Positions 1-12,806 of a DNA stretch of 64,000 bases are shown piece by piece; position 1 is the first letter of the stretch; every line of letters starts with the position of its first letter. Source of the DNA: Mauremys mutica (taxonomy: Eukaryota > Chordata > Testudines > Geoemydidae); contig NC_059080.1 of NCBI RefSeq assembly GCF_020497125.1, positions 67,302,573 through 67,366,572 of the forward strand, read 5' to 3'. The notes below the pieces were generated by a model. The model saw nothing but the letters and a program-made list of their open reading frames with translations. It ran no database searches and had not been told where the DNA came from. The position numbers and the translations under genes were made by a program.

Positions 1-29
1 CCCAGACCTGAAGAAAAGCTCTATGTAAG

Positions 30-120
30 CTCGAAAGCTCCTCTCTCTCTCGCTCTCTCTCTCACCAACAGAAGTTGTTTCAATAAATTATATTACCTCA
101 CCCACCGTGTCCCTCTAATG
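30..120. repeat. Interspersed repeat fragment, copy 1 of a two-copy family
   Basis: A CT-rich simple stretch runs into a segment with CAACAGAAGTTG and TTACCTCACCCACC followed by TGTC. The same words occur in the same order at 2200-2307, so this is a dispersed repeat and not unique intron. I recall this family as common in turtle sequence but cannot give it a firm name. The copy is cut by the window edge or is truncated. Confidence 0.55.
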
Positions 121-2199
121 AAAAAAAAAAGTGTTTTTTATTTTTTAATTCAATATCTGGGAGAAGCAATTGGTTGATCACAAACTATGTAACTGGAAAT
201 GTTACTCCCCAAGACATCCAAGCAGCACAGCTATTGTGGACCTCAATTTCTAAAAAAGAATGCCTCATTAAATCTGTATTATTGGAGGTGCTCAACACAG
301 AGAAATACATCAAGTAGTATAAAAGTGAAACAAAGTTAACACTCTTTGTAAAGTTATTGTTGCCATAATAATAATACCAAGTTACAACTCCCCAAACCCA
401 ATATACATGTCTGTAGGCAGACACATACATACTAGAATGTTACATACTGTGTAGAAATTCTACCAAACCAGTATATTTCACAGTGAAGACTGATGGAAAT
501 ACTTTGGTGTGAAATAAAAGGAGATTCCCTTTGACAAAATGGCTAAGTATAACTTTCTTCAGTTCAAAGCTCAGCAGTTCAGCTCCCTTAAAAACTCCCC
601 CCCCCTCCCCGCACTGATGTGAATGCGGCAATTTTCTTTTATCTACTTCCTCAATAACCTGCCATTAAACACCTACTAGTAGTTTTATTACTGCAGTTCT
701 GTGCTTGTGGACTACAAACAGAGAGAGAGCAGATGCACTACAAACATTTCACCCAAGTGCCATAAAGCCATTTCCTAGGGCCAACAAGCCCTGAATTATA
801 ACAGTTTTGGGGCAATTGAAAGGAGGGCAGAGACAGCGTGACAGTGTTTCATTACCGGTTCATATTAGTATTGGGAGGAGGACAACAACAGGAAATAAAC
901 AGTTGCAATGAGAGGTCTCTGGCCTGTAAGCAGCCATGAGTGAAAACAGCCCTTTATGAAAGTACTTGAAACCTGAGCACTTGGATGTCAAAGACACACA
1001 ATGCTCAGTGTTTTAGTCAAGTTATCTTCTTAACCGCAGCGGGGTTTACTTTCCACTCCCCAGAATTTGAATTTAAATGTATCATGCTTACTGAAGAGGT
1101 CTTTCACTGATTGAAAAATATACCCACAGTTTATACATTACCTCAGCTAAATTCAAATGACATATTTAAATTTAATTACTTGAAGTTTAGGGTTTTTCAT
1201 GCTTCCCCCTCAATTAAACATAACAACACTTATTTGTTCTTATCAATGGCTATGTGCTTTAAAACGCTGTCAAGCATCAAAATTAAGTGCTTGAATGCAC
1301 TAATGATGTTATTGTGATTAAGGGTTTTACCTTCCAGGGTAGATGCTAAAAGCCTACTTCATTATTAATGACTTTAATGTATTATACATATGAGGGATTA
1401 AAGCAAAAAAAAAATCTTCAGAAAGCAAAAGAGACATAAAATAAGATCTTCTATTGAAATGAAAAGCTAATGCAAGAAACCTAATATGCACAAGGATTTT
1501 TCTTTGAATCTACCCCTTGTAATACTTTTAAATCTGATTTTCAAAACTATATAAAGTAACCTCACAGCATGAACAGGATGGTTGAAGAGAAAGGATTCAT
1601 GCATGTTTTTAAAAGGTTTCTGAAAGTAAAAATGATATGCGCCAGATTCTTGTAATTTACTCATATTGGATAGCATCTTCATTTGCGAGACATCCCGCTG
1701 ACATCAGGCGTCAGAATTTGGCCCTGTATTTTTACACGAATGAGACTTTAAAATGCATCTGCTCTGTCCTCTCTTAAACTAAGGTATTCTGTTGCATACC
1801 AATCTATAAAGCCTCTTACCCACCCCAGTCTCTTCACCAGAGTGCTTGGGCAAGTGCTTCCAAAAGCTTGGATGAGCTTTACTGAGTGAGCCTTATTTTT
1901 GAATGACAGGCACTGACACCTGACTGTGAGTGCTTTGGGCTCTGAGCAACCACCTTCTAAAGGGGGGGACTTCACATTTTTCGCCTGCAGGACCAAATTA
2001 TCTTCTAAGGTAACCACCACAGAGAACTATCAATGGGAACTATATGAGGCCAAGTTTTCAAATATATGCATGACAACGTGCCTGTGTGAAACACCCAATG
2101 CACATGAGCAAAGTTATGCACATGTGAATCCTAATTACAAGCTAGATGTGTGCGCTTTTGAAAAACTGGGCTAGAACTTGGAATAACCACCCCTACTCT

Positions 2200-2307
2200 G
2201 TGTGGCTTGTGTCTCTCATGAACAGAAGTTGGTCCAATAACAGACGTTACCTCACCCACCTTGTCTCTAATATTCTGGGACCAACACACAACTACACTGC
2301 ATACCCC
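2200..2307. repeat. Interspersed repeat fragment, copy 2 of the same family
   Basis: It shares AACAGAAGTTGGTCCAATAA, CTCACCCACCTTGTCTCTAA and a closing GGGACCAACAC with the family of the copy at 30-120. Two short open frames crossing it are chance readings of the repeat. Confidence 0.55.
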
Positions 2308-2482
2308 TCCATCCCAATGACTGTTAACATTTTTTCCCAGGGCCATTTTCCATGCTGGGGATCTGGGGACAGTGCATGCAGCCTGGTAAATTTTAGGTTA
2401 TTTTTAACGTGCATCTTAATTATCAGAAAACAGTACCCTTCCCATATGAACCCACTTCCTGTGTTACTGTAACAAAACCTAT

Positions 2483-2512
2483 GAACTAGTGAAAGAAGAA
2501 CTAGTGAAAGAA
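2483..2512. repeat. Perfect 15-bp tandem duplication
   Basis: The unit GAACTAGTGAAAGAA occurs twice in direct succession (2483-2497 and 2498-2512) with no mismatch, which indicates a recent slippage duplication. Confidence 0.9.
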
Positions 2513-3954
2513 GTTTGGTCGCTTATCTGAGCCACAGAAGGCCTCACAAAACACTCTATTATCCTCTGTCTTCACACAATCCTCCTTCCTCTGCAGTCTC
2601 CTGCTAGCTATTGTTGTCTCCTGGCAGGAAAGATGATTGGTCTGCTACTCTCCTCCATTTGGAAACTGAGGCACGGAGTTCTTAAGATCAGCATTTTCAA
2701 ACACAATGATTAAAGCGAAGCATCTAAATCCACATCTTTGGAATTAGATGCCTAACATTAGGCACCCAAGTTTGAAAATTTTGGTTTATGTGACCCAAAG
2801 CTGGGATTACTCTCTTACTCTTAATCCTTTGCCTAGACCAGTGGTTCTCATGCTATTCAGCTTCCCGGAACCTCCTTGTGGCCAGAGAACATGCTAGCTG
2901 TTCAGCAGAAGAACTGACTCAGCGAGTTAGCTGACTAGTAGCAGGTTACGGTGGCTCTAGTGCCATTAGCAATAGCCTGGGTGGTACTGCCACCTATACA
3001 TGAGGTCAGCCCCAAAACCAAAGGACGTATGGTTATGTTTTTTCCAGACTCCAAAAGCCAATCACTGTGAATAACCTGTGATCTTTAGGGTAAAGGAGTG
3101 ACAAGCTCTCGGGTCAAATGATTGGTTCACATCAATTATATTTTCCTTCAGAAGGAAAAGGGATAGATATGTATTTTAAACAAGAAGGCTGAAATTTTCC
3201 TTTCAATTTTCTTCCCTACTCCAAGTAAGAGCACTCGCCTGCTTTGGGAGTGTTGCAGAACCTCAAAAGCTGGCTCTCACTCCCATCAAGTTAAAAGTTT
3301 ACAGCAAAACTTGGGTCATTAACAAAAAAGTCACTTTTGAAAGGAATCTCAGTTTGAAATTTGCAAAATGCCATATATGACGGTTGATTCCTGAAGCCAT
3401 TATATAACCTCTGCCACACTAACCAGGGATTTTTCAGTTTTTAAATACATCTCACAGGCTTTAAAATCCACAAGCAGATACTTAGGTGTGACAGAGCTCT
3501 GCTGAGCTTACCTGAGGGGATAGCCAACGTGACTTTTCAGCAGCTTCCTGACTCCTCTGCCCACAATCAATGCTGATAGTCAGTCTGGCCCTAAGGCTGC
3601 TCTAATTTCCATCACTGGAGTGCAGTGCCTCTTACCATCCTGTCCTGGCAGAGACTGTTGATAGTGGGGAGAGGGGCACAATTTAAAGGTTCTGGTGGTA
3701 TGCAGTAGGGTTCTGAGGGGGAGGGGCATGTGACCTTGTGCACCCCCCCATACACGTGTTGCCTTTGTCCTGGCCTATATTCTCTGAGGCACACCATATC
3801 TGCTGAGAAAAGAACCACAAAGAGCCTTTTGTGGATCCCTGAGTGAGACTGAGTCCAGTCTTGGCAGAGATTAGAGCAGCACTGGGGCCGCTCTAAATGA
3901 CATGAAGCTGGTTATGGAGCCTCAGGGGTTGTCTGGTGATTGTCAGAACACACT

Positions 3955-5148
3955 GGGTACATCCACACTGAGAATTTAAAAAGACCTGCAGCAGCAAGTC
4001 TCAGAGCCCAGGTCAACTACAGGACTAAAAAAGAGCCAGGTATACATTTGGCATGGAGCAGGGCGGCAGGTTTGTATAATTTTTGGTGGTGCCCAGAATG
4101 GGTCCAATTCCTCCCCCCACACACACACACACACTTGCCTAAGGCACTGGGAGGGAGTTTGGGTGTAGGAGGGGTATGGGCTCTGGGAGGGAGTTTGGGT
4201 GTGGGCTCTGGGCTGGGGTCAGGGGTTGGGGTGCAAGAGAGGGTGCGGGGGGCAGGCTCTGGGAGGGAGTTTGGGTGCAGGAGGGATGTGGGCTATGGGC
4301 TGGGGCAAGGGGTTGGGGTGCAGGAGAGGGTGCAGGGGGTGAGCTCTGGGAAGGAGTTTGGGTGCAGGAGGGATGTGGGCTCTGGGCTGGGGCAAGGGGT
4401 TAGGGTGCAGGAGAGGGTGTGGGGGCGGGCTCTGAGCTGGGGCAGATGTGCAGGAGAGGGTGAGAGGTGCGGCTCTTACTTCGAGTGGCCCCCACAAGCG
4501 ACCCACACACCCCTCTGGCAGCGGCTCCTAGGCAGGAGGACCAGGGTGAAGTGAACATGTGGGCAGAGGAGAAGAAAGGTGCCTGGCTTCTTCCTGTGAG
4601 TAGGTCCCAGCCCGGGCCCATCTTCACACAGCCCTGGGGATCGTCTCTCAATCCCCTTCCTCTCTCCTGATCCCCCTTCCCCAGCCCCTGCAGCTACAGA
4701 GTTGGCGCTCGAGACGGGGGAAGCGTGCGGAGACACACACCCCCTACGACCCGGAGTTGCAGGGACGCGCCGGCCACTTCCGGGAGTGGCACGGAGCGAG
4801 GGCAGGAAGGAAGCTGCCTTAGCCCCACTGCACTGCCGGTGGTGGCGCCGGTGGCCAGGGGCGAGACCCAGCCCTGAACATTGGTGGAGCCGGGCCCCTG
4901 GGCCCTAAATATTCCTGGAGCACTGGCACCATGGGCCCATATAACTCGCTGCCCCTGGACTGGAGCCCAGGCTCTGAAACCCGGTGAGGGAAGAGGGTCT
5001 TGGAGTCTGGGCTCCAGCACAAGCAGGAATGTCTACTCTGATATTTTTAGTCCCAAAGTACAAGCCCGAGTTAGTTGGCCCAAGCCCAGAGACTCCCTGA
5101 CACATTCATTTTTTATTTTATTTATTTATTTGCTATGTAGACATACCT
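3955..5148. mobile_element. Palindromic DNA transposon (MITE type) split by an internal insertion
   Basis: The ends are inverted: GGGTACATCCACACTG on the left and, read from the right, AGGTATGTCTACATAGC. A 3-bp target duplication ACT sits at 3952-3954 and 5149-5151. Just inside the ends, the left arm (ending about 4032) has CAGAGCCCAGGTCAACT-like sequence. The right arm (from about 4950) carries GGCTCTGAAACCC, ATATTTTTAGTCCC and AGTTAGTTGGCCC. The two arms are halves of one family known from turtle genomes. The middle (about 4033-4950) is a foreign GC-rich insertion with a minisatellite. No transposase is encoded. Confidence 0.75.
4140..4470. repeat. GC-rich minisatellite, unit about 100 bp, inside the inserted element
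   Basis: Repeated blocks read GGGAGGGAGTTTGGGTG, GGGCTGGGGCAAGGGGTTGG and GTGCAGGAGAGGGTG, with about three and a half units. A 204-codon open frame across it is repetitive Gly/Val/Arg sequence created by the G-rich array and is not a protein gene. Confidence 0.8.
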
Positions 5149-8100
5149 ACTAGTGCCCTCCTGTAGCTTATATCAGAAGCTTCAGTGGCAGAGGGGTGGT
5201 GCAGGAGGCAGCTACCCGGGCTTTGCAACCACTGGGGACAACAAAAATTAAAGAACCTGGCTATTAATCTCTGAGGGCCAAATTCTGATCTCAGTTACAA
5301 TAGCATATATCTGGAGTAACTCCAAAGACTTGAATCTGTAATCAGTACTCCACATTCCCACAGAACAGCTATAAACCAAACGAACACAGAATCTGCTGAG
5401 CATCATTTAGGGGAGCAGTGTTTAACAAGAATCCTGCATTACACCCAAGCATGGGGTCTGTTTAGTCTGAGCACCGATTGTTTTCTTTCTGCTAGCTTGC
5501 TAAGAGAAATCCTGTTGGCATGTTCTGACAAGGATAACTTAATACTTGCCAACAGAAACATGGCAGGATACTGTGTGTATTTTTCCTGTATGTATGAATG
5601 CCAGTTTAAAATAAACAGGAAAACAAGTCTTTCAGTTTGAAGGCAATTTATAAAAATCTGTCTGAACATTACAACTGCTGGGGGGAGGGGGCGAAATAGG
5701 CAAAGAAACATTCCTAAATGCCTATTAACACAAAAGGGGTGGATGTATTTAGCACTGCAAATTGCTTTAAAGAAATTCTACAGCCATAAGCAATTTGTTA
5801 GATTTGGAATTAGCTGCCAGCTCCCTAACCTGGGCAGGTATTGAGCCACTGGCCTCAGTGGAGTTACTTCTACCTGTAACCAAGATTAGAATTTGCCCCA
5901 ACATAAAAGAGAAACAAATTCTGTAGCCTAAACGAAGCAACAATGCCCCTTTAATAAATTACAGTGGATAAAGAAAATAGTAGAATGTAGGACTGGCAGC
6001 CATGATAATGGGAGATAGCTGGGGCATCCCTTAACATTGATTCTGGGTTTAAAACCTGTTCTGAGGGACAGCATGAAACGACCACACTGAAGTAGCGTCC
6101 CATGGGCTGAATTCTGGTTAGGGCACATGGAGAGCGCATATTACTCTGTCATATTAGAAGATGCACCAGACCCTGTTCTCCACAAGCCACCCATTCTACT
6201 TGTTGGTGTAGAGGGTATACCAACCTCATTCAGTCAGTTCTCTTTTGGGAAAGCCAGTACCACCACCAGAGCTACCCAGGGGCTGTGCCTGTACTCTCCA
6301 GATTGAGTGCAGCTAGTCCCAAGGCACCAGGGTACGAGGTGAAATCTCCTTGCATCCTCTCTTTCACCTTTATATCTATGTGCAGGACCAATCAAAATCT
6401 ACTCTGCTATTTTTAAAAGCAAATTCTTCCACCGGCACCTCTCCTTTTTACACATGTTCAACCATCTTGTCTTCACTCTCAAGGCCAAGGTAGTACTGTC
6501 ACTGCCTAAACTTCAGCTCCCATTTCCAGCTACTCCCCTTCTCACGTCATGTCACTTGCCAACCCCTCAACTCTCCCTTTTTTTCTCCTTCCACTCAAAG
6601 TCTCAAGAGTGCTCTATGGTATAGTTGCATGTATATGTAAATAGTTACTGGGCAAGGTTCCAGTAGATGGCCCTCAAGAATGTGAAGCATTGTTTCTGGG
6701 TTTTGTAGGACCAATAAAACTTCCTGTTGTTGTGCTCCGCATATAGCTTCTTGTATGCAGCTTTTAAACCACTTCTGATGGATACAGTGTATCAGGGATC
6801 AGTAAAACTATGTAAGATGTGCTAACAATAGTCTTTAAATACCAGAGTGACCACTTATCCCTTATTAAAAGGGATAGCTCTGGCTCCACGCCTAATATCT
6901 CAGATCTCGTGTGTGTCAATATGGAATTCTCCTCCTTTCCTTAGTCCTTATTCTGCCTTTACCACCATGACATCTGAGCACTTAGTTATTTCAGCAGTAA
7001 TCATGAAAGTTTAATCCACTATGGCACAAATGAATGATTTTGTTTCCAGGGCACCATACACTTCATGATGATATTCCTTAATGAGACACATTTTCTGCAT
7101 TTCCCATACAGTTGTCTTTTATTTACTTGGAACGCAGATGTCCAGATGATCTATACCTGGTGAATAATTTTCTTTGCCATTTACTCTCAGCATTAAGAAT
7201 ATTAGATTTTATAGACAGAACTGTTTAAGAGCCTGCCAAGAAATTCAGATAAATACAAGCCTTTTGCACTGTTCACTTGTCAGCTTTTGCAGGTCTCCCA
7301 CACAGAAGTACCTTTTAGACAAAAATATAAGATGTTGATTCTTCTAAAGCAGCTTTTCTTACTTGAGTAAATAGATTTGGTCAGGTGGTGTCATTCTGGC
7401 TTTGAATGTGCTATGGCTACCTCAAAAGAGTTAGGCTGCACCATTTGTGCTTCTTGAATCAATCATACATCATCAAAAATGCCAAGAATCTCAGAGGAAG
7501 GAAGATAATAAAATGATAAACATTTTTACCCTAACAGTGATACAGGCAGGTCACAGGCTTCAACAGCAACTGAAGGCTTGATTTCAAATATGCACTTTTG
7601 AGCATATGGTGCCTGGAAATATCAAAGAGCAATATAAAGCTTCAGCTCCTGCTTTACTGCCTGAGGGTAGAAAGGAGTTTTTAAAGCCATCAAAGTTCCT
7701 CAAGCAAGTTCACATTTAAGTATTTACATTTAAACTGAACAATCCAAAGATTTAAATTTTATTAGCTCTCCTGCCTAAGTGAGGCCACTGTCTTGCGCGC
7801 AAAGGTTAGATGATCTTTTTGCACATGGCATGATCTCCACTGCAGGCTTTTGTGAACAGCTGAGAAACGCTCCACACTGAATCAAGCTTGACGGTTTTTC
7901 ATACTCACAGCTTTTTAAAAGGTAACATAGTGCTTTGTGCAAGGTGCCAGTATGACAACACTAGAAGATGGATCCCTCGGTTCTTCTGTGAATAGTTACA
8001 GCACAGATACCAGCAGTGCAAGCTTTGCCACACTGCCCTGCCAATGTGCCTCATCTCTCTTCCTGAAGGACCACCTCAAGGGATGAAAGGGGAGTCTGTG

Positions 8101-10375
8101 CTTTCAGAGAAAGCAGTGCCACTAGTTAGACTCTGGTATGCCCAATTCCCTTGGACTCTGTCACACACCTCTTTTTTATTCCCCTATATTTCTCTGGAAT
8201 TGAACTAAGTCCACTTTTCTCCATCTGAAATCTGTAGTTAGCCAATTATAAAACACAAAAAGACTAGATGAGGAAGAAACCCTCATTCTGCACACTGCAT
8301 AGTTTTGTAAAAATAAGAGCAATCTTCAGTCAATTCAGTTAAAAACAGAATGGGAGATGGAAATGTGAAGAGTCTTCAAGCCTTGAAACATACAGCCTTA
8401 GAATTAAAATCTTGCTTTAGGGTGTCAGTAACAGATTAGATCACAGGTGCCACATAATTTCAATTCATGTAAGCTTTTAGCTGTTTTGATTTTGGTTTTA
8501 TGTGTAGTGCTGAAAACAACTGAATTATTCATTTTAATAAACCACCATTGTGTCAATTACAAACTCCCCAGATGGAGAAAGCGCTTAAAAAATCAAGATG
8601 GCTGCCTTAACAGAACTGGTCAGGAAGGTGAGATAATTGCTAGGAATTTTTACTTACTGTTAGTGCTATTTCAAATGATTTCAATGCTAAACTAACATCC
8701 CATGAAGTCATGAAGACATGGGGGATTAAAACAGGAAACAGCAAATTTTTAAAAATTACTTTTTAAACTGGCTAGAGACAACACTGAAGACTGCAGAGTC
8801 CAAATGGTTGTGCAAACAAAATTCAATGATAATAATGATCCTCAGTTTGGCCCAGCAGTCTCGTGGGCTGCCAACCACAGATCAGTTTGTATTCTGATCG
8901 TAGCCTTTTATTTCTTGGCCCAGCATGCTCCTCGGCTGAGTGAAGAGACCTCTGAATGATCCCATCTGGCTGTTGATCAGAAGAGGACTGATGATTTTTG
9001 GTGAACTCCTTAAAATGCAAAGCAAATCTCTCTTCTTCTGAGAGTGAAGGCCCCAAGTTTTATTCTGAGGCTCATAAGGGAGAATTAGGGAAAAATGAGA
9101 AGGGTGGGGGGAAAAGTCCCCTCCCATAAAAAAACTAAAATTCCAACATTGTTTCTTTTTCTAACAAATTGTGAACCGTTTCTCATTTTTTAAGTCTCAA
9201 CTTCTCTTATATCCCCTCCACCCCGTTTTTCAGTTCAGTTTTCTGACAGACATTTCCACAAATGTGATCCTTATTTATGCCCAGAGGAAACTGGTGACAT
9301 CTGAAAGTGAATACACAAAATGAACAATTTACCACAGTCAGTAAAGATCATTCTGTATTTGACTCAAAACAATACCTACCCTGCCGAGCCTCCACTGTTT
9401 GCGATATTTGCTATTCTTCAGTTTCTAAAAATGATCTCCAGTTGAAGAGTAATCGCACATTTGCCACCAGCTCTAAAGCTGTCTTCCTTTGCGCCTGGTC
9501 CACTCTCTTCAAATCACTTCTCTTGCTGCTTTCTTCCCAGCGCTAGTGTAATTGCAGCCTTTTTAACTTTCTGCACATGCAGCAGCAACAGAGTGCGACA
9601 TGCTCATGGAAATGCACTGCAGAGCCCAGCACATCATCTACAACATTCTATAGAAAACCCACAAAATCCTGCAGCACCCTACAAAATCCCACCAATCACC
9701 ATGGCCCCAATTATCCTTGGAGCGGAAAGAATATTTGTTAAGCCTGCAGCTACTTGCATATTCAATTCACCTATAGTCTTATTTATGTGCGTGCATCAAG
9801 TCTTGATAACTAGAAGGAAAGATGCAGCCCGTCAGTCCGCATTCACTGTTATGCTAAGAAAGATAAATGGAGGCTGATTCAGAGGACAGATTTAAAGAAT
9901 GTGGTATGTTATCTAGACAAACACAGTCTTCCCAGGGAGTCATTGTTCTGGGTTGTCTTCAGATCTTGCCTTTATTTGTTTGCTAAAATGAATGGATGTT
10001 ACACAAAACTTGCTTCATATACTAGACAACAGTTATGTACAACCCCTCTCTTTTGTACACTACCCAGCCAAATCTGCTTTATTCTGTTATTTATTAATGT
10101 GCTCTTATAACAGGATAGGATAGATTAAAAATAATAAAAAAGTTAATTTAAAATGTTCAATGTTTTACCACTAATTTTCAGGAATCTTTGAAAGGATATT
10201 TATGTCCACTACATATTACCATTTAACTCTAGCACTTTTGCAGTCTGCAGTAATTCTTCATGGAAACCTCTCACGGAATTTACTGATTAACCCAAAGGGT
10301 TCTATCAAAATTAAACATGGTTTAACAGAAATTATGGTACTCTAAAACCTACAGACTTCAATAGAAAATGATAGT

Positions 10376-10379
<4 letters not shown>

Positions 10380-10418
<39 letters not shown>
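10380..10418. repeat. (CT)n microsatellite passing into (GT)n
   Basis: About fourteen CT units are followed by a short GT run. It is a plain dinucleotide repeat in intron 5. Confidence 0.95.
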
Positions 10419-12724
10419 AAACCAGCCTATAGTATTCAAAAGCAGGAATATATTTTTTATTAAATTCTATAGGATAGTTCAAAAAGCTTAGAGAACGGTT
10501 ATAATTTTTTTCTGTTAAGTTCTATAGACTTTTCCATATGGGAATCTTTGAAACAAAAAATAGAGAGATACGCTTTGGTTCCTTTTCTCCTCTCTAGAAT
10601 TATTAAAAGAGAAATGTCTAAAAAACACTACGTTTTTGTTACCTAGAGATTACAAAATATTACTCTCAGAGACCCTGAATCAAAGTACTCCAACAGCCAA
10701 GTAGGTTACTAAATCAGAGTTTTGAGATACCAGCTCTTGAATTTAGCAATAAAGACAGATTACAGTAATCTAAAGAGATGCCATGAAATCTTTCAAGTGT
10801 ATGCAGAGAGCAGACATGCATTTACATGGTTTGTTTGGGGAGGAGGAACCCACTGGAGTCCTGCCATAATAATAGAGACTCTCTTCATGCCAGTTCACAT
10901 GAGGGGCCAAATCTGAGTGAAAGAAATTTCACTGGAAAGCTCAGCACTATGATGTCCAGCAAAACATTATCACTTTGATTATAGAGACCAGTAGACATGC
11001 TACAGCTCTATTTGGCCCTCATGGCTCAATAAATCTCTCTGCAAAAAGAAAAAGAAAAACAGAAGACATCAAAGAATGAAATCCTTGGGAGTGTTTTTCG
11101 TGCATATGGATAGATCTGAGACACTTTTTTCAACAGCAGCTACAAACTAACCATTAACTATATGAATGGAACAGGACTACCCTTACCACAGCCAGGTCAA
11201 TTTACTAACCTGTTCCTCAAATCAGGAGTCATTGCAGAAACTGTGGAATTCAGAGACAGGCTATGTTTATTTGTGCTACATTGCATGGCATTTTAATTAG
11301 TAACTGTGCGGATTTAAAACCTCTGAATGGACACACAGGGGCAGTTGTGCAGACTAGCTTTTGTGTTTCCACTGTCTAAAAAAAATCCTGTTTTAGGACA
11401 TCAGCAGGGGGTTAATGGAAGCTTTGATAAAAGTTCCCTGAATCCTTTTATTGTTGCTCAACTACAGACTGGATTCTGGTGTCTTTCTGGCTGCTCTCTG
11501 TAGATAGTAATTAATTAAGTCAGTTGGGAAGACAGCTAGAAAAATAAGAAGCCCATCTGAACATTTGGTAGCCACAAACCGTCTTTTATAAAGAACTCAA
11601 AACTCTTCCATGCAGTGCTTTTGGGGATTGACTCAGATTAGACTACAAATGGAGAGAGTTGTAGAGTGAACAAGCATCGCCAAGAAGGGGAAATATGCAG
11701 CTAACTAATTCATAATAAATAAAGACCCATAGGGTCTGATCTAAGTTTAGTTATTCTGAGTTTGCTCTGGCATAACACAGATCAGAATGGGGTCCGAGGT
11801 ATACTTCTAGCTTAATGTTAATACATGTAAATAAGAATAAAGGTTGGTGCTGCTCAGTCTTGAAGATGAAACAATCTTTTCTGCTGAGGGCATGTAAAAA
11901 TCTTCCATTTCCCATAGTGAACCATCAGATCTTTTAAAAAATGTGACCAACTTTTATTTAAATGCTGCAATTACTTTTTGGCACTATCTGACATGCAACT
12001 TGTCTAAGCTGTTCGCTGAACCCTGAAGCTGGTTATTTACTAAGACTCTTTAGAAAGCTTTTCTTTCCCCCCTGACCGGGACTTATATTCCCCACCTTGA
12101 ATACAAATTCATGGAAATGGGTGGTGCAGATGGCTTTGCCAGAAAGTAGGCAGTTGTTATTTTTATTTCTTTGTGTAAAACTGCAATTACTTAAAAATAA
12201 TAATTTAATCTCTCCCAACAATAGTTTTCCTGGTTTCGCTTTTAAGATGGTAACACATAAGCTTAGACTTATAATTACACCTTTCTTATACACCATCAGT
12301 AGAAGCAGCAATCTGTGTATGAACACAGTGAATTGTTAGCGAGGAAACGGCAGTTCCTTATTTCTACACACTCTTTTACACACATAATTAAATGTGCCTG
12401 GGAATGAATTTTCAACTGGCCATCACTCTGTATCTCTGATGTACTGACAGATCTCACATGTAAGCATTTGAGACAGCCAAATGCAAAGTATTCCTTACCT
12501 AACCACTAATTTTTTCCTTCCACGTAATTTTGTCTTTTATGTGTTGGGATTATTTCTTTGTGGCCGTCTCCTACAACAGTTATTTGAAAGTTCTGTGGTT
12601 TCCTCAAATCCATTATTTGTATTGCTTTAAAACTCTTTGTGGTAATGCAATGTGTTACAAGCCTTCAAACATCCAAAAGCAAAAGCAAAACTTTCTCAGA
12701 GAGAGAATATGGGGGGGGGGGAAT

Positions 12725-12806
12725 GGGGCAGACTCTCAGTTGGTGATAATTATAGCTCCATTGATTTCAATAAAGCTAGGACAATTTACACCCGCTGAGG
12801 GTCTAC
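12725..12806. repeat. Decayed palindromic MITE, 'detect-and-fold' type
   Basis: Inverted ends AGACTCTCAGTTGG (left) and CCGCTGAGGGTCT (right) enclose GCTCCATTGATTTCAAT. The layout matches the better-preserved element at 54594-54672, so I place it in the same family. It is heavily mutated. Confidence 0.55.

Noticed and set aside
2838..2855. hAT-like terminus CAGTGGTTCTCATGC
   Set aside because: No inverted partner or 8-bp duplication was found downstream, so it is at most a lone fragment.
3940..4554. 204-codon plus-strand open frame
   Set aside because: It runs through a G-rich tandem array and reads as a Gly/Val/Arg repeat. Open frames on both strands there are a composition effect.
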